The position numbers and the translations under genes are program-made. Source: Micromonospora thermarum (lineage in GTDB: Bacteria > Actinomycetota > Actinomycetes > Mycobacteriales > Micromonosporaceae). From it: a stretch of DNA of 64,000 nucleotides. The notes under the pieces are model-generated. The model had not been told where the DNA came from. It saw nothing but the letters and a program-made list of their open reading frames with translations, and did no database searches. Shown in pieces: positions 17,994-28,300 of this stretch. The stretch spans positions 248,001-312,000 of the forward strand of contig NZ_JAATEO010000002.1 in NCBI RefSeq assembly GCF_012034245.1. Direction: 5' to 3'. Position 1 is the first letter of the stretch, and every line of letters starts with the position of its first letter.

Positions 17994-18823
17994 CGGCGTC
18001 CTTTCGCTCTGAGTGCTGCGAGGGGGTCGTCCGACAGCAGGATCCGCTGTGCCAGCAGGAACACCAGCACGCACGGCGCGGTCGCGACCACGCAGCCGGC
18101 CATCAGCAACGGCCAGTCGGTGGGGTTGAGCAGCAGCAGGAACCGCAGCCCGAGCGGCCACGTGTACCGGTCGCCGCTGGTCAGGTACAGCAGCGGGTCG
18201 ATGAAGTTGGCCCAGTGGAAGGTGAAGGCGAGCACCGCCACGGCGAGGGTCGCGGGCCGGACCTGCGGCAGCGCCAGCCGCCGCCAGATGGTGAGCCATC
18301 CGGCGCCCTCCAGGCGGGCGGCCTGCAACTGGCTGTCCGGTACGCCGCCGAAGCTCCACGCGTACAGCAGGACCAGGAACGGGCTGACGGCGAGCAAGGC
18401 CGGGGCCAGCAGCGGCAGGTACGTGTCGACCACCCCGGCCAGCCGGAACAGCTCGAAGCGGGTGGCCCACACGGCGGTGACCGGCACCAGCAGCAGCGCC
18501 AGCAGCCCGAGCAGCGCCCGCCGGCGGGCGGGGCGGGGCAGCAGCCGCAGCCCGAACCCGGTCAGCGACGCGACCAGCACGGTCAGCGGGACGGCCAGCG
18601 CCACCACCAGCGCGGAGTTCGCCAGGTAGCGGAACAGCGGGACCAGCTCCGGCAGGCGCGCGTACGCGGCCGTCGTGGGTTCGGCCGGCCACAGCTCCAG
18701 CGTGCGGGGCGGTGGGGAGCCGGCGGGCCGCAGCGAGCCGACCAGCATGAACCACAGCGGGGCGGCGAACAGCGCCGCGACGAGGGTGGGCACCACGTAC
18801 CGCCCGAGCCACCGCCCGGTCAC
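17990..18823 (-). CDS. sugar ABC transporter permease (MalG/UgpE type)
   Basis: The 277-residue inner-membrane protein starts at GTG 18823. It has about six transmembrane segments, opening with VVPTLVAALFAAPLWFMLVG, and the EAA-type loop QLQAARLEGAGWLTIWRRL near residue 175. It is the first gene of a five-gene minus-strand operon in the order MalG-like permease, binding protein, ATPase, MalF-like permease, lipoprotein, each of the first four overlapping the next by four bases. The gene order is unusual, as the binding protein normally precedes both permeases. A PucR-family regulator lies 116 bases upstream in the same direction. Confidence 0.9.
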   Translation of the reverse strand: MTGRWLGRYVVPTLVAALFAAPLWFMLVGSLRPAGSPPPRTLELWPAEPTTAAYARLPELVPLFRYLANSALVVALAVPLTVLVASLTGFGLRLLPRPARRRALLGLLALLLVPVTAVWATRFELFRLAGVVDTYLPLLAPALLAVSPFLVLLYAWSFGGVPDSQLQAARLEGAGWLTIWRRLALPQVRPATLAVAVLAFTFHWANFIDPLLYLTSGDRYTWPLGLRFLLLLNPTDWPLLMAGCVVATAPCVLVFLLAQRILLSDDPLAALRAKGRR

Positions 18824-18939
18824 CGCACCACCCCCTGTCGCTCGGGTTCCGCCGAACCTACGAACCCCGCCGACGTGGGGTCATCGGGCACCTGTCGAAG
18901 ATCTCGATTCCGGGTTGCTACGCCTGTCGCATCCGCCCG

Positions 18940-20169
18940 TCACTCCTCCGGCCGGTCGTGGCCGGTCAGCCGCGCCAGCTTCAGCGCCAGGTGCAGGCAG
19001 AGCCGCTCGCCCCCGTCCTTGAGGTCGGTGCCGGCGAGCTCCTCGATGCGTTGCAGCCGGTAGTAGAGCGTGGTGCGGTGCAGCCGCAGCTCCGCCGCCG
19101 TGGCGTGGGCGTTGCCGGCCCGGTCCAGGTACCGCTCCAGCGTCGCCAGCAACGCCTGGTTGCCCGGCCCGTCCAGCAGCCGGGCCAGGCCGGGATGGAC
19201 GTCCGCCACGTCGAGGTGGTGCCCGTCGAGCCGGGCGAGGATCCGGTAGATGCCCAGGCCCGACCAGGAGACCACCCGGCCGAGCGCCGGCAGCCGCGCG
19301 CCGACCCGCGCGGCGTGCAGCGCCTCGGCGTACGACTCGACGGCGTCGACCAGGCGCGGCCGGCTCCGGCCGACGCCGACCACGGTCCGCTCGACCGAGC
19401 CGAGGGCGCGGGTGACGTGCCGCAGGTCGTCGTCGAGGTGCCGGGCCACGGCCTCCGGTGTGGGCCGGCCGGCGGCCGGCTCGGCGGGCAGCAGCAGCAG
19501 CCCGTGGTCGTGCCGGACCAGGTGCAGCGCCTCCCGGATGCCGGCCCGTCGCCGGGCGGCCACCAGCGACTGCTCCAGCGCGATCCGGGCCCGCTCGTCC
19601 GGCTGCCGCTCCCGGGGCGCGACGAGACGGGCGACGAGCGCGGTGGTCGGGCCGTCCGCGGCGATCATGCCCGCCTCCAGCAGCGCCCGGACCGCCTGGT
19701 CACGGGTCTCCGGGCTGTCGGCGAGCAGCATCCGCGCCGCCTCGGTCTCGCTCTGCGCGGCCAGCTCGCCGAGCAGGTTCTCCCGGTACAGCGCCAGGGA
19801 CAGCTCCTTGAGCAGCCCCGTCGCCGCCAGGTCGACGTCGGCCATGGTGCCGTCGGGGTCGATGAACCAGACGAAGCCGAGCAGCAGGTCGTCGTGGCGC
19901 ACCGGCACGCAGAGGCGGGGCAGCAGGTCCAGCTCGGGACGGGCCGGGGTGCGCACCGGCGTCCGGGCGTCGGCGATGCCGAACTCGCGGAGCCAGGCGA
20001 TCACCTCGGGCGTGGTCTGCCGGCGCAGGATGGACGCCCGCCGGACCTCGTCCATCAGCCCGGTCTGCTCGCTGTAGACGACGACCCGCTGCCGCCGGTC
20101 CTCGATCAGCGCCGGGCGACCGGCGTGGGCGGCGACGGCGTCGACGATCCGCTGCAGCTCGCCCTGCAT
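18940..20169 (-). CDS. PucR/CdaR-family transcriptional regulator
   Basis: This is a 409-residue cytoplasmic regulator. The N-terminal 130 residues resemble a sensory domain (HAGRPALIEDRRQRVVVYS), the centre (230-330) has the GGDEF-like fold common to this group, and the C-terminus carries a PucR-type helix-turn-helix: NAHATAAELRLHRTTLYYRL at about 352-371, ending in LCLHLALKLARL. Such proteins activate nearby catabolic or transport genes. It sits directly upstream of the sugar ABC operon on the same strand and is its likely regulator, although the 116-base gap shows no clear palindrome. The start ATG at 20169 follows GAGGAGGATCTC, a good ribosome-binding site. Confidence 0.88.
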   Translation of the reverse strand: MQGELQRIVDAVAAHAGRPALIEDRRQRVVVYSEQTGLMDEVRRASILRRQTTPEVIAWLREFGIADARTPVRTPARPELDLLPRLCVPVRHDDLLLGFVWFIDPDGTMADVDLAATGLLKELSLALYRENLLGELAAQSETEAARMLLADSPETRDQAVRALLEAGMIAADGPTTALVARLVAPRERQPDERARIALEQSLVAARRRAGIREALHLVRHDHGLLLLPAEPAAGRPTPEAVARHLDDDLRHVTRALGSVERTVVGVGRSRPRLVDAVESYAEALHAARVGARLPALGRVVSWSGLGIYRILARLDGHHLDVADVHPGLARLLDGPGNQALLATLERYLDRAGNAHATAAELRLHRTTLYYRLQRIEELAGTDLKDGGERLCLHLALKLARLTGHDRPEE

Positions 20170-20381
20170 GAGATCCTCCTCGCCGCGCCCCGGGTCGTCA
20201 TGATCAGTTTCCTGTCTACACCGGCGGGTCGCACCTGACCAGGCCCGCTACGGCTCGGCTCCGATCCGATCGGCTGGACCGGACACGGCGGACGCCCCGC
20301 CGACCTGGTGCGCCAGGACGGGCGTGCGCGTCAGCGCCGGGCGATATCGTCACGGTGGTGACCGGCGAGCCAGGAGCGGGC

Positions 20382-21693
20382 ATGCACGACGTGCTGGTGG
20401 TGGGGACGGGCCCCACCGGGCTCACCATGGCCGCGCAGCTGGCCGCCCTCGGCGTCGACGCGCGCGTCGTCGACCGTTCCCTCGACCGGGCGCACGAGTC
20501 CCGCGCCCTGGCGATCCAGCCCCGGACCCTGGAGGTCCTCGCCGGTCTCGGCGTGACCGACGACCTGGTGGCCCTCGGCAACCGGGCGGTCCGGTTGTGC
20601 CTGCACGGCCGCGGCGGGCAGCGTGGCGTGCCGCTGTTCGACCTCGGCCTGCACGACACCGCGTACCCCTACCTGCTGTTCCTGTCGCAGGCGGAGACCG
20701 AGCGGATCCTCGGGGAACAGCTGGCGGCGGTGGGCGTCACCGTCGAGCGGGGTGTCGACCTGATCGCGCTGGACAGCGCCGGCGACGGCGCGGCGGCGAC
20801 GCTGCGGCACCGGGACAGCCGGCGACCCGACACCGGCCGACGCGCCGATCACCCTCGACGAGGTCCAGGCCGTCGCCGACCGGTACACCGACGGGCGGGT
20901 GCGCCTGCGCGACCCGGTCTGGATGACCAACTTCCGGCTGCACCACCGCGGCGCCACCCGGTACCGGTCCGGGCCGATGTTCCTGGCCGGCGACGCCGCG
21001 CACATCCACAGCCCGGTGGGCGCGCAGGGCATGAACACCGGCATCCAGGACGCCGTCAACCTCGGGTGGAAGCTCGCCCAGGCCCTGCGCGGCACCGCCG
21101 ACCCGGCACTCCTCGACAGCTACGAGGCGGAGCGGGCGCGCGTCGGGCGGAAGGTGCTCCGCTTTACCGACCGCGCCTTCACCGCCGCCACCTCCACCCG
21201 CCCGGCGGTCCGCTTCGCCCGTGCCCGGATCGCACCGGCCGTCATCCCCGCCGTGCTCGGCGTGCGGCCCCTGCGGTCCACCGCCTTCCGTACGGTGTCG
21301 CAGCTCGGCATCCGGTACCGTCGAAGTCCGCTGTCGTGCGACGAGCCGGGGGCGCCGCGCCGGGGTCCACGGGCCGGCGACCGCCTGCCGGACGCGCCGG
21401 TCGGCAACACCACCCTGCACCGGCTCACCGCCGCACCCGGATGGCACCTGCTGCTCTGCGGTCCGGCGCCGGCCTGGCCGCCGGACGCGGTGGCGTCGCT
21501 GACCCGGCCCGGCCGCCTGACCGTCCACCGGGTGACCGCTGCGGACGGCGGTGGGCCGGCGCTGCGGCGGCTCGGCCTGGCACCCGACTCGGCCGGTCTG
21601 TACCTCGTCCGTCCCGACGGGCACATCGGGTACCGCGCCGGTGGCGGGGACCTGAGAGGGCTGACGGCGTACGTGAGCCGCTGGGTCGGCTGA
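20382..21693 (+). pseudogene. FAD-dependent aromatic monooxygenase, broken by internal deletion
   Basis: The gene opens at ATG 20382 (GGAG six bases upstream) with a normal FAD Rossmann start, VLVVGTGPTGLTMA, and reads in one frame to about 20815 (LRHRD). The rest of the family sequence continues in another frame from about 20820 to the TGA at 21693: DPTPADAPITLDEVQAVADR, then FLAGDAAHIHSPVGAQGMNTG (the second FAD motif, GD) and the C-terminal thioredoxin-like domain. Compared with usual lengths near 500-530 residues, about 80-100 codons are missing. These include the central DG motif and most of the substrate-binding domain, so this is a deletion plus frame change, not a simple indel. Such enzymes hydroxylate aromatic compounds with NAD(P)H. 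This copy should be inactive. Confidence 0.85.
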
Positions 21694-21836
21694 GGACGGC
21701 TCTCCCGCCACCCGGGCTCACCCGTCGGGAACGCCGGCTGATGTCGCGTTTCCGGTACGTGTCGGCGCCGGGTCCACCACAGTGGGTGCGTGACGGGTTC
21801 CGGGCCGCCCCGCACGGCGGCGGGCGAGGAGGTGAC

Positions 21837-23177
21837 ATGACCGGGCTGCGGACCGACCTGTACGAGCTGCGCATGGCGGCCAGCTACCTCCGACGCGACA
21901 TGACCGACCGGGCCACGTTCAGCCTCTTCGCACGCCGCCTGCCGCACCGGCGTGGCTTCCTGGTCTCGGCCGGGCTCGACGAGGCGCTGACCTTCCTGGA
22001 GACGTTCGCGTTCGACGAGGACGACCTGGCGTACCTGCGCGACGTCGTCGGGTTCGACACCCCGACCCTGGCGGCGTTGTCGGTGCTGCGGTTCACCGGT
22101 GACGTGTGGGCCGTGCCGGAGGGTCGGGTGGTGTTCGCCGACGAGCCGCTGCTCGAGGTGACGGCGCCGATCGCCGAGGCGCAGCTGGTGGAGACGGGTC
22201 TGCTGAACCTGGTCACGTTCCAGACCACGGTCGCCAGTAAGGCGGCCCGCTGCCGGCTCGCCGCCGGTGGCGCGCAGCTGGTCGACTTCGCGTTCCGCCG
22301 TACCCACGGGGTCGAGGCCGGCGCCGGCGTGGCGCGGGCGTCCGCGATCGCCGGCTTCGCCGCGACCAGCCATGTCGAGGCCGCCCGCCGGTACGGGCTG
22401 CGACCGTCCGGCACGATGGCCCACTCGTACGTCGAGGCGTTCCCCGACGAGCGGGCGGCGTTCCGGGCGTTCGCCGCCGACTTCCCCGTCAACCCGATCT
22501 TCCTCGTCGACACCTACGACACGCCCGCCGGCGTGCGGGCCGCCGTCGACGTCATCACGGAGTTGGGCCTGAGCGGGCCGCTCGGCGTCCGGCTCGACTC
22601 GGGGGACCTCGCCGCCCTGGCCCGCGAGTCCCGCGCGATCCTCGACGCGGCGGGGCTGACCCAGGTGCAGATCGTGGCCAGCGGCAGCCTCGACGAGGAT
22701 GTCATCGCGGCCCTGGTCGCCGCCGGCGCACCGATCGACGCGTACGGCGTCGGCACGAGGATGGGCGTCTCCTACGACGCGCCGTCGCTGGACAGCGCCT
22801 ACAAGCTGGTCGCGTACGGCGACCGGCCGGTGCTCAAGCTGTCGCCGGGCAAGGCCACCCTGCCGGGCGCCAAGCAGGTCTTCCGGGACCGCACCGGCGC
22901 CGGCGGGGACGTCGTGGGGCTGCGCGAGGAACCGCCACCGCCGGGACACGAGCCGCTGCTCGTACCGGTCATGCGCGGCGGGCGCCGGCTCGACGGCGCC
23001 GATCCGGCCGCCGCGGTCCGGGCCGCACGGGAACGCTTCGACGCCGACCTGGCGTGGCTGCCCGAGCCGGCGCGGCGGCTGGCCGAGCCGGAGCCGCTCG
23101 CCGCCACGGTCAGCCCCGGGCTGGCCGCGCTGCACGAGCGGGTGGCCGCGCACGTCCGTACCGCGGGCACCTACTGA
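21837..23177 (+). CDS. pncB: nicotinate phosphoribosyltransferase
   Basis: It converts nicotinate and PRPP to nicotinate mononucleotide in NAD salvage (Preiss-Handler pathway). The 446-residue protein has the usual family length and starts at ATG 21837 behind GAGGAGGTGAC. Family marks are the opening LRTDLYELRMAASYL, NLVTFQTTVASKAAR near residue 127, the active-site FRRTHGVEAGAGVARASAIAG near 155, GTMAHSYVEAF, VRLDSGDL near 252 and YGVGTRMGVS near 304. It stands alone, 143 bases after the monooxygenase pseudogene, and is convergent with a membrane protein gene. The function is cytosolic and housekeeping. Confidence 0.95.
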   Translation: MTGLRTDLYELRMAASYLRRDMTDRATFSLFARRLPHRRGFLVSAGLDEALTFLETFAFDEDDLAYLRDVVGFDTPTLAALSVLRFTGDVWAVPEGRVVFADEPLLEVTAPIAEAQLVETGLLNLVTFQTTVASKAARCRLAAGGAQLVDFAFRRTHGVEAGAGVARASAIAGFAATSHVEAARRYGLRPSGTMAHSYVEAFPDERAAFRAFAADFPVNPIFLVDTYDTPAGVRAAVDVITELGLSGPLGVRLDSGDLAALARESRAILDAAGLTQVQIVASGSLDEDVIAALVAAGAPIDAYGVGTRMGVSYDAPSLDSAYKLVAYGDRPVLKLSPGKATLPGAKQVFRDRTGAGGDVVGLREEPPPPGHEPLLVPVMRGGRRLDGADPAAAVRAARERFDADLAWLPEPARRLAEPEPLAATVSPGLAALHERVAAHVRTAGTY

Positions 23178-23233
23178 CCGTCGCCCGGCGAGGTCGCCCC
23201 GGCACGTCCTCGGTGCGTCCCGCGCGGCCGGCC

Positions 23234-23953
23234 TCAGGACGCGGCGGGGCTGGGACTCCTCCCGCCGGTCACGGGTGTCCCGCCGTCGGGTGCCGGGCCG
23301 GTGGTCTGCGGAGCCGGCCCGAACAGCGCCTCGCCCTTGGCGAACCAGGCGACACCGAACGCGAGCACGGCGACCACCTCGCACCAGAACAGCGGCCTGA
23401 GCGCGTCGCGGGTCGGGTCCGGAAGCGCGTTGCTCGCCACGGCGACCGCGATCGCGGCGAGGATGAGGCCGCCGCAGGCGTAGTAGAGGCCGCGGCGTAC
23501 CCGGCCGTGGACCTCGCGCGGATCGCGCCGGGGGAACAGCACGATGCAGAAGATCGCCAGGATGACGAACAGCGTCGCGGCCGCGACCTGGTGCACCCTC
23601 CCGACGAGCACGTCGGTCGACGTGATCGGCGAACCGGGTTGATGTGTCGCGGCCGGGAACAGCGCGACCGCGATCGCCAGCCCGCCGGCGATGGTACTGA
23701 GCAGGTCGTCGAGCCTCCGGTGCCGGTAGGAGATCAGGAAGACGCCGATCGCGCACAGACTGCCGACGAAGACGTCCCGCAACTCGGTGTAGTAGTACGC
23801 GCTGAGCGAGCTGAGCAGCGCGAACCGGCCGCTGACCAGCGAGTGGCCGGCGACCAGCACGACCGGCAGGACGACGCCGACAATGCCGATGCCGAGACGG
23901 AGACGGCGTACCGTCTGGGCGTCCTGCGGCCGTCGGGCAGGCGAGAGGTCCAT
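23234..23953 (-). CDS. six-TM membrane protein of unknown function
   Basis: A 239-residue protein starts at ATG 23953 with GGAGG at ideal spacing. Six hydrophobic segments are visible, beginning with GIGIVGVVLPVVLVAG and ending with CEVVAVLAFGVAWFA. The conserved stretch SLSAYYYTELRDVFVG and the basic loop SYRHRRLDD lie between segments 1 and 3. This recalls DUF998-like membrane proteins, but I cannot assign the family with confidence. The last 25 residues are Pro/Gly/Thr-rich and probably disordered. No partner gene is evident. Confidence 0.75.
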   Translation of the reverse strand: MDLSPARRPQDAQTVRRLRLGIGIVGVVLPVVLVAGHSLVSGRFALLSSLSAYYYTELRDVFVGSLCAIGVFLISYRHRRLDDLLSTIAGGLAIAVALFPAATHQPGSPITSTDVLVGRVHQVAAATLFVILAIFCIVLFPRRDPREVHGRVRRGLYYACGGLILAAIAVAVASNALPDPTRDALRPLFWCEVVAVLAFGVAWFAKGEALFGPAPQTTGPAPDGGTPVTGGRSPSPAAS

Positions 23954-24240
23954 GATCGCCTCCGGTGTTCCCGCGGCGTCACCGGCCGATCCGCAGCCGG
24001 CGCCCGCCGTCACCACCAGTGCAATCCCTGCGACCGTACGTGTCAATCCGTCCGGAATCGCACCATGCGCAGGCGTGCCCCGGCGGGTGCCGCCCGCGCC
24101 CACGGCCCCCAACCTGCGACGTTTGCCCGCCTGACCGGCGGGAAGACCGGGCGGACGCGACCGTCGGTAGGACGCCGCTTCGTAGCGCCCGGCAGTCGGT
24201 GGCGTGCCGACGTGGCGGGCGGATCCGAGGAGGAACGAGG

Positions 24241-24711
24241 ATGGCCGACGGCAGGAGCGCGAGCGCGGCGGGCAGCAGGCCGACCGGGGCCCGGAAGGCC
24301 ACCGGGGCGAAGAAGGCCCCGACGAGGCGGGCGCTGGCCGCGAAGAAGGTCGCGACCGCCACCAAGCGCGCCACCGGAGCGACCGCGGCCAAGAGCGCGG
24401 GTGAGAAGCCGACCTCGACCACGACCCGGGTCGCGCGGAAGAAGGACACCTCCGCCACGGCCGCGCCGACCCGCCGGCCGACCGAGAAGGCCGTGGTGGC
24501 CAAGAAGGCGACCAGGGCCGTCGCGAAGAAGGCGCCCGGGACGAAGGCCACGGCGAGGACGGCGCCCACGGCGAAGCGGGCGCCCGCGACGAAGGCCGCG
24601 GCGAAGAAGGCGCCGGCGACGACGGCGGCACGCAAGAAGGCGCCACCCCGGAAGGCGACGACCATGGAGTCGTTCGGAAGCAAGCGGACCGGCCGCACGG
24701 GAGGTCGGTGA
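24241..24711 (+). CDS. histone H1-like Lys/Ala-rich basic protein
   Basis: The 156-residue protein begins at ATG 24241, seven bases after GAGGAGG. It consists almost wholly of Lys, Ala, Thr, Arg and Pro in irregular KKAPATKAAA-type repeats, as in eukaryotic H1 tails and in the C-terminal tail of actinobacterial HupB. There is no HU domain, no globular segment, and no acidic patch. Proteins of this kind bind DNA non-specifically and are expected in the nucleoid. It is followed by a strong terminator. The repeats make the reading frame easy to confuse with antisense frames, but the ribosome-binding site and terminator support this one. Confidence 0.75.
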   Translation: MADGRSASAAGSRPTGARKATGAKKAPTRRALAAKKVATATKRATGATAAKSAGEKPTSTTTRVARKKDTSATAAPTRRPTEKAVVAKKATRAVAKKAPGTKATARTAPTAKRAPATKAAAKKAPATTAARKKAPPRKATTMESFGSKRTGRTGGR

Positions 24712-24730
24712 CCCGCGTTGCCACGAGTTG

Positions 24731-24761
24731 CCGGGCGGTCCGGAGGCACCGGACCGCCCGG
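24731..24761. terminator. hairpin terminator after the H1-like gene
   Basis: A perfect 13-bp GC-rich stem (24731-24743 with 24749-24761) closes a five-base loop AGGCA, 20 bases after the H1-like stop. There is no T-run. It lies between two convergent coding regions and may serve both. Confidence 0.75.
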
Positions 24762-24785
24762 CCACGCGTGTGACGGCGGGCGCCC

Positions 24786-25385
24786 TCACCACCGTGACGG
24801 CGGTGGCGGCGGCACCACCGGCGGGCGGTCGTCGCAGGTGATGGTATTCGGCAGCAACCAGGGGGCGAGCCACCCGCCGTCGTTGCCGCCCAGGTCGGTG
24901 AGGCCGAACTCGGAACCGGCCGGGGTGAAGTGGAACGAGCCGCAGTTGTTGACACCGACGGCGCCGACGTTGCGGGCGTCCACGTTGGCGAACGACGCGG
25001 ACCCGGCCGTACGGGCGCTGACCACCGACGTGCCGGTGCCGTCGACGCGGATGTCCCGGAAGTGCACGTTGCTGATCGAGTAGAGGTCCTTCACCGCCCA
25101 CTCGCTCACCAGCATGACGGCGTTGTAGGTGCTGTCCAGGTACGCGTCCCCGACCACCTCGACCCGCGCGTCGATGCTGCGATCCAGGGCGTAGAGCCAG
25201 ATGGCGCCGAGCCCGATCTTCCAGTTCAGCTCGTAGGTGCCGGCGCGGACGGTGGTGTTTCCGGTGATCCACAGGTGCCCGGTGAACGGCTCCGCCCCGA
25301 ACCGGGAGCCGACCTGGATCGCGCTGCCCTCGCGGACGGGGTCGGCGATGAGGTTGTGGGAGACGGTGTTGTCCGTGCCGACGGG
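24786..25385 (-). pseudogene. C-terminal remnant of a GH87-type (mycodextranase/alpha-1,3-glucanase-like) secreted hydrolase
   Basis: On the minus strand an open frame from about 25385 down to the stop at 24786 encodes the end of a right-handed parallel beta-helix glycosidase: NTVSHNLIADPVREGSA, VGSRFGAEPFTGHLWI, YELNWKIGLGAIWLYALDRS, GTGTSVVSARTAGSASF and VGAVGVNNCGSFHF. This matches the C-terminal rungs of GH87-like alpha-glucanases. The N-terminal two thirds, including signal peptide and catalytic aspartates, are absent. At about 25.39 kb the frame meets, head to head, the truncated RTX-like gene. No ribosome-binding site or credible start is seen, so it is treated as a remnant. Confidence 0.72.
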
Positions 25386-28300
25386 TGCAAGGACGCGGGC
25401 AGCAACACGTGCCTCGGCGTCAACGTGCCGCTCGACCTAGGCATCCCCGGCCTGTCGCTGAAGGCGAAGAAGGGCGCGCCCGACGCGATCCAGGCGCGAC
25501 TCGGCTGGAAGCTGCACCTGGACCTGGTGCTCGACCGGGACGAGGGCTTCTACGTCCCCACCCACGACGGCGACACGTCCCCCGAGGTGCAGATCGGGGC
25601 CGCGTTCGACATGACCGGGGACCTCGCCGCCCAACTCGCGTTCATCCAGGTCAACGCCACGAAGCAGGGCACCGACCCGCTGGTCAAGGCGTACTTCGCG
25701 ATCGACCTGAAGGGCTCGCCGGGGGAGAAGAGCTGCTTCGACCCCGCCGTCGCCGCGAACTGCACGCCGGAGGACGACGACAAGCTCACCCTCGCGGAGT
25801 TCGGCGACCTCGGCTCGCTGCTCGCCACCGACCTCACCGCCGCGGTGAACATCGACTGGAAGCTGGCGGCGGCGGTGAACACCGGCGACGAGGCCGGGTC
25901 CGCGCTGCCCGGCATCAGCGCCCGCTTCGGACTCAAGTGGGGCCTGAAGCACAAGCAGGGCGAGCTGACCGCCACCGGCGCCAACGTGGAGACGCCGCTG
26001 CAGGTGACGTTCGCCGACATCAGGCTCAACGCCGGCGACTTCTTCGACAAGATCCTCAAGCCGGTGGTGGACAAGCTCAAGACGGTCACCGGTCCGCTGC
26101 AGCCGATCATCGACACCCTCTACGCACCGATCCCGGTGCTGTCGGACCTGTCGAAGGCGACCGGCGGACCGGACATCACGCTGGTCTGGCTCGCCCAGCA
26201 GTTCAGCACCCTCAGCGGTGGGCCGAACCTCGACTTCATCCACACCGTCCGCGAGGTGATCAACTTCGTGAACCGGGACCTGGACTGCGCCGGTGACGAC
26301 TGCTCCATCCCGCTCGGCCAGTTCCTCGTCGACCCCGCCCGGGCCCTCACCACCGAGGCGTCACCCGCGTCCGCGGAGAGCCTGATCAAGCGGGACGACC
26401 CGTTCACCCAGGCGAAGACCGACGCCGAGGTCAAGTCCGCGATCGACACCGCAGCCGGCACCGACGGGGACAAGCTGTTCACCCCGAAGCCGAACGAGAC
26501 GGAGTCCCTCGCGGCGAAGACCGGCTTCAAGTTCCCCGTCTTCGACAACCCGGCCTCCCTGTTCGGGCTGCTGATGGGACAGGACGTCGAGCTGGTCAGC
26601 TTCGACTCCGGCCCGCTGACGCTCGGCTTCAGCTGGCGGCAGTCCTTCGGCCCGGTCTACGCCCCGCCGCCGGTGTTCATCACCCTCGCCGGCAGCGCCT
26701 CGGTCACCGCCCGGTTCATCGCCGGCCTGGACACCGCGGGCATCCGGCACGCCATCGAGGCGGCCTCCGACGGCACCGCGGTCAGCGCGGTCGGCATCCT
26801 CGACGGCCTGTACTTCAAGACCGCCGACGACACCGGCGCCGCCGTCCCGGTCGTCACGCTGCGCGGTGAGATCGCCGCCGGAGCCGAGGTGAGCGTGCTC
26901 ATCGTCAAGGCCGGCATCCAGGGCGGCATCCGGCTCACCGTCGGTTTCAGCTGGAACGACCCGAACAACGACGGCAAGTTCCGCACCAGCGAGTTCCTCC
27001 AGGCGCTGCTGGTGAACCCGATCTGCCTCTTCACCACCAGCGGGCAGCTGTCGGTCTTCCTCAAGGTCTACATCACCATCGACCTGGTCCTGTTCTCGAA
27101 GACCTTCGACTTCACCCTGGTCGACGCCACCCTGCTCGACTTCCGGGCGCAACCCGACTGTGAACCCGACCCACCGGAACTCGGCGGCACCGTCGATGAC
27201 ACGCTCGTGGTCTTCGCCGGAAAGTTCGGCACCAAGGACCAGCGCGGCGACAAGGCCTGGGACAACACGTCCGGCACCTACGCCGGCGTCGTCATCAAGG
27301 TGTACGCGCTGCACTACGCCGACGCCGACCCCGAGTTCGACGGCTTCGCAATCGAGGCCCTCGGCCGCCGGCAGGAGTTCCTCAACCGGGACGGCGAGCC
27401 GCCCCTGACCCGGGTGGTCGTCGACGGTCGCGGCTACCAGGTCGGCGACGCCAGCAAGACCTCCATGTCGATCCTGCTGCTCGGCGACGGCGACAGCGGG
27501 GGCGACGGCACCAAGGTGTCGACGTTCGACAAGACCGCGGTGGTGATCGGTTCCGACGGCAAGGACCAGATCCGCACCGGCACCGGCCCGGCGTACGTGG
27601 ACGGGCGGGGCGGCGACGACATCATCGTCACCGCCGAGGCCGCCGGCACGGTCAGCCGGGTCGCCGGCGGCCCCGGGAAGGACACCGTCACCAGCGGCGA
27701 CGGCGACAACGTGGTGGCCGGCGACAGCGGGCTCGGCGCCGTCGACCGGACCGGCGACACCCCGGTCCGGACCGGGGTGGGCACGACGACCCTGAAGGGC
27801 CTGGTCGACTGGACCAAGCTGGTTGCCCCGACCGAGGCGACGGACGGCGAGACCGACCACGTCACCGTCGGGCACGGCACCAACCGGGTCTACGGCAACG
27901 GCGGCGACGACGTGCTCGGCGTTCTGGTCAACGACAAGCCCAACGGCAAGAACACCATCGTCGGCGGCCCCGGCGGGGACACGATCAACGGTGGCAAGGG
28001 TGACGACACCATCCACACCTCCGACAGCGGCGTACCGGCCGACGTCGACCAGCCGGGCAGCGGCGACGCCGGGCTGACCAACCGGGTGGACACCGGCGCC
28101 GGACAGGACACGGTGCACGGCAGCGCCGGCACCGACCTGGTCGTCTCCCATTCCGCGAACGGCCAGACCGGCCACCTGCACGGCTACGGCGGCAACGACG
28201 TGCTGGTCGGCGGCTACGGCACCGACGAGCTGTTCGGCGGCCCGGACGAGGACTACGTCATCGCGGAGCCGTCGACGGTGGGCGAGCCGGGCGACTCCGA

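Noticed and set aside
24930..25385. Upstream extension of the RTX-like frame as its true N-terminus
   Set aside because: This part is only the antisense of the GH87 remnant; it lacks signal peptide and ribosome-binding site.
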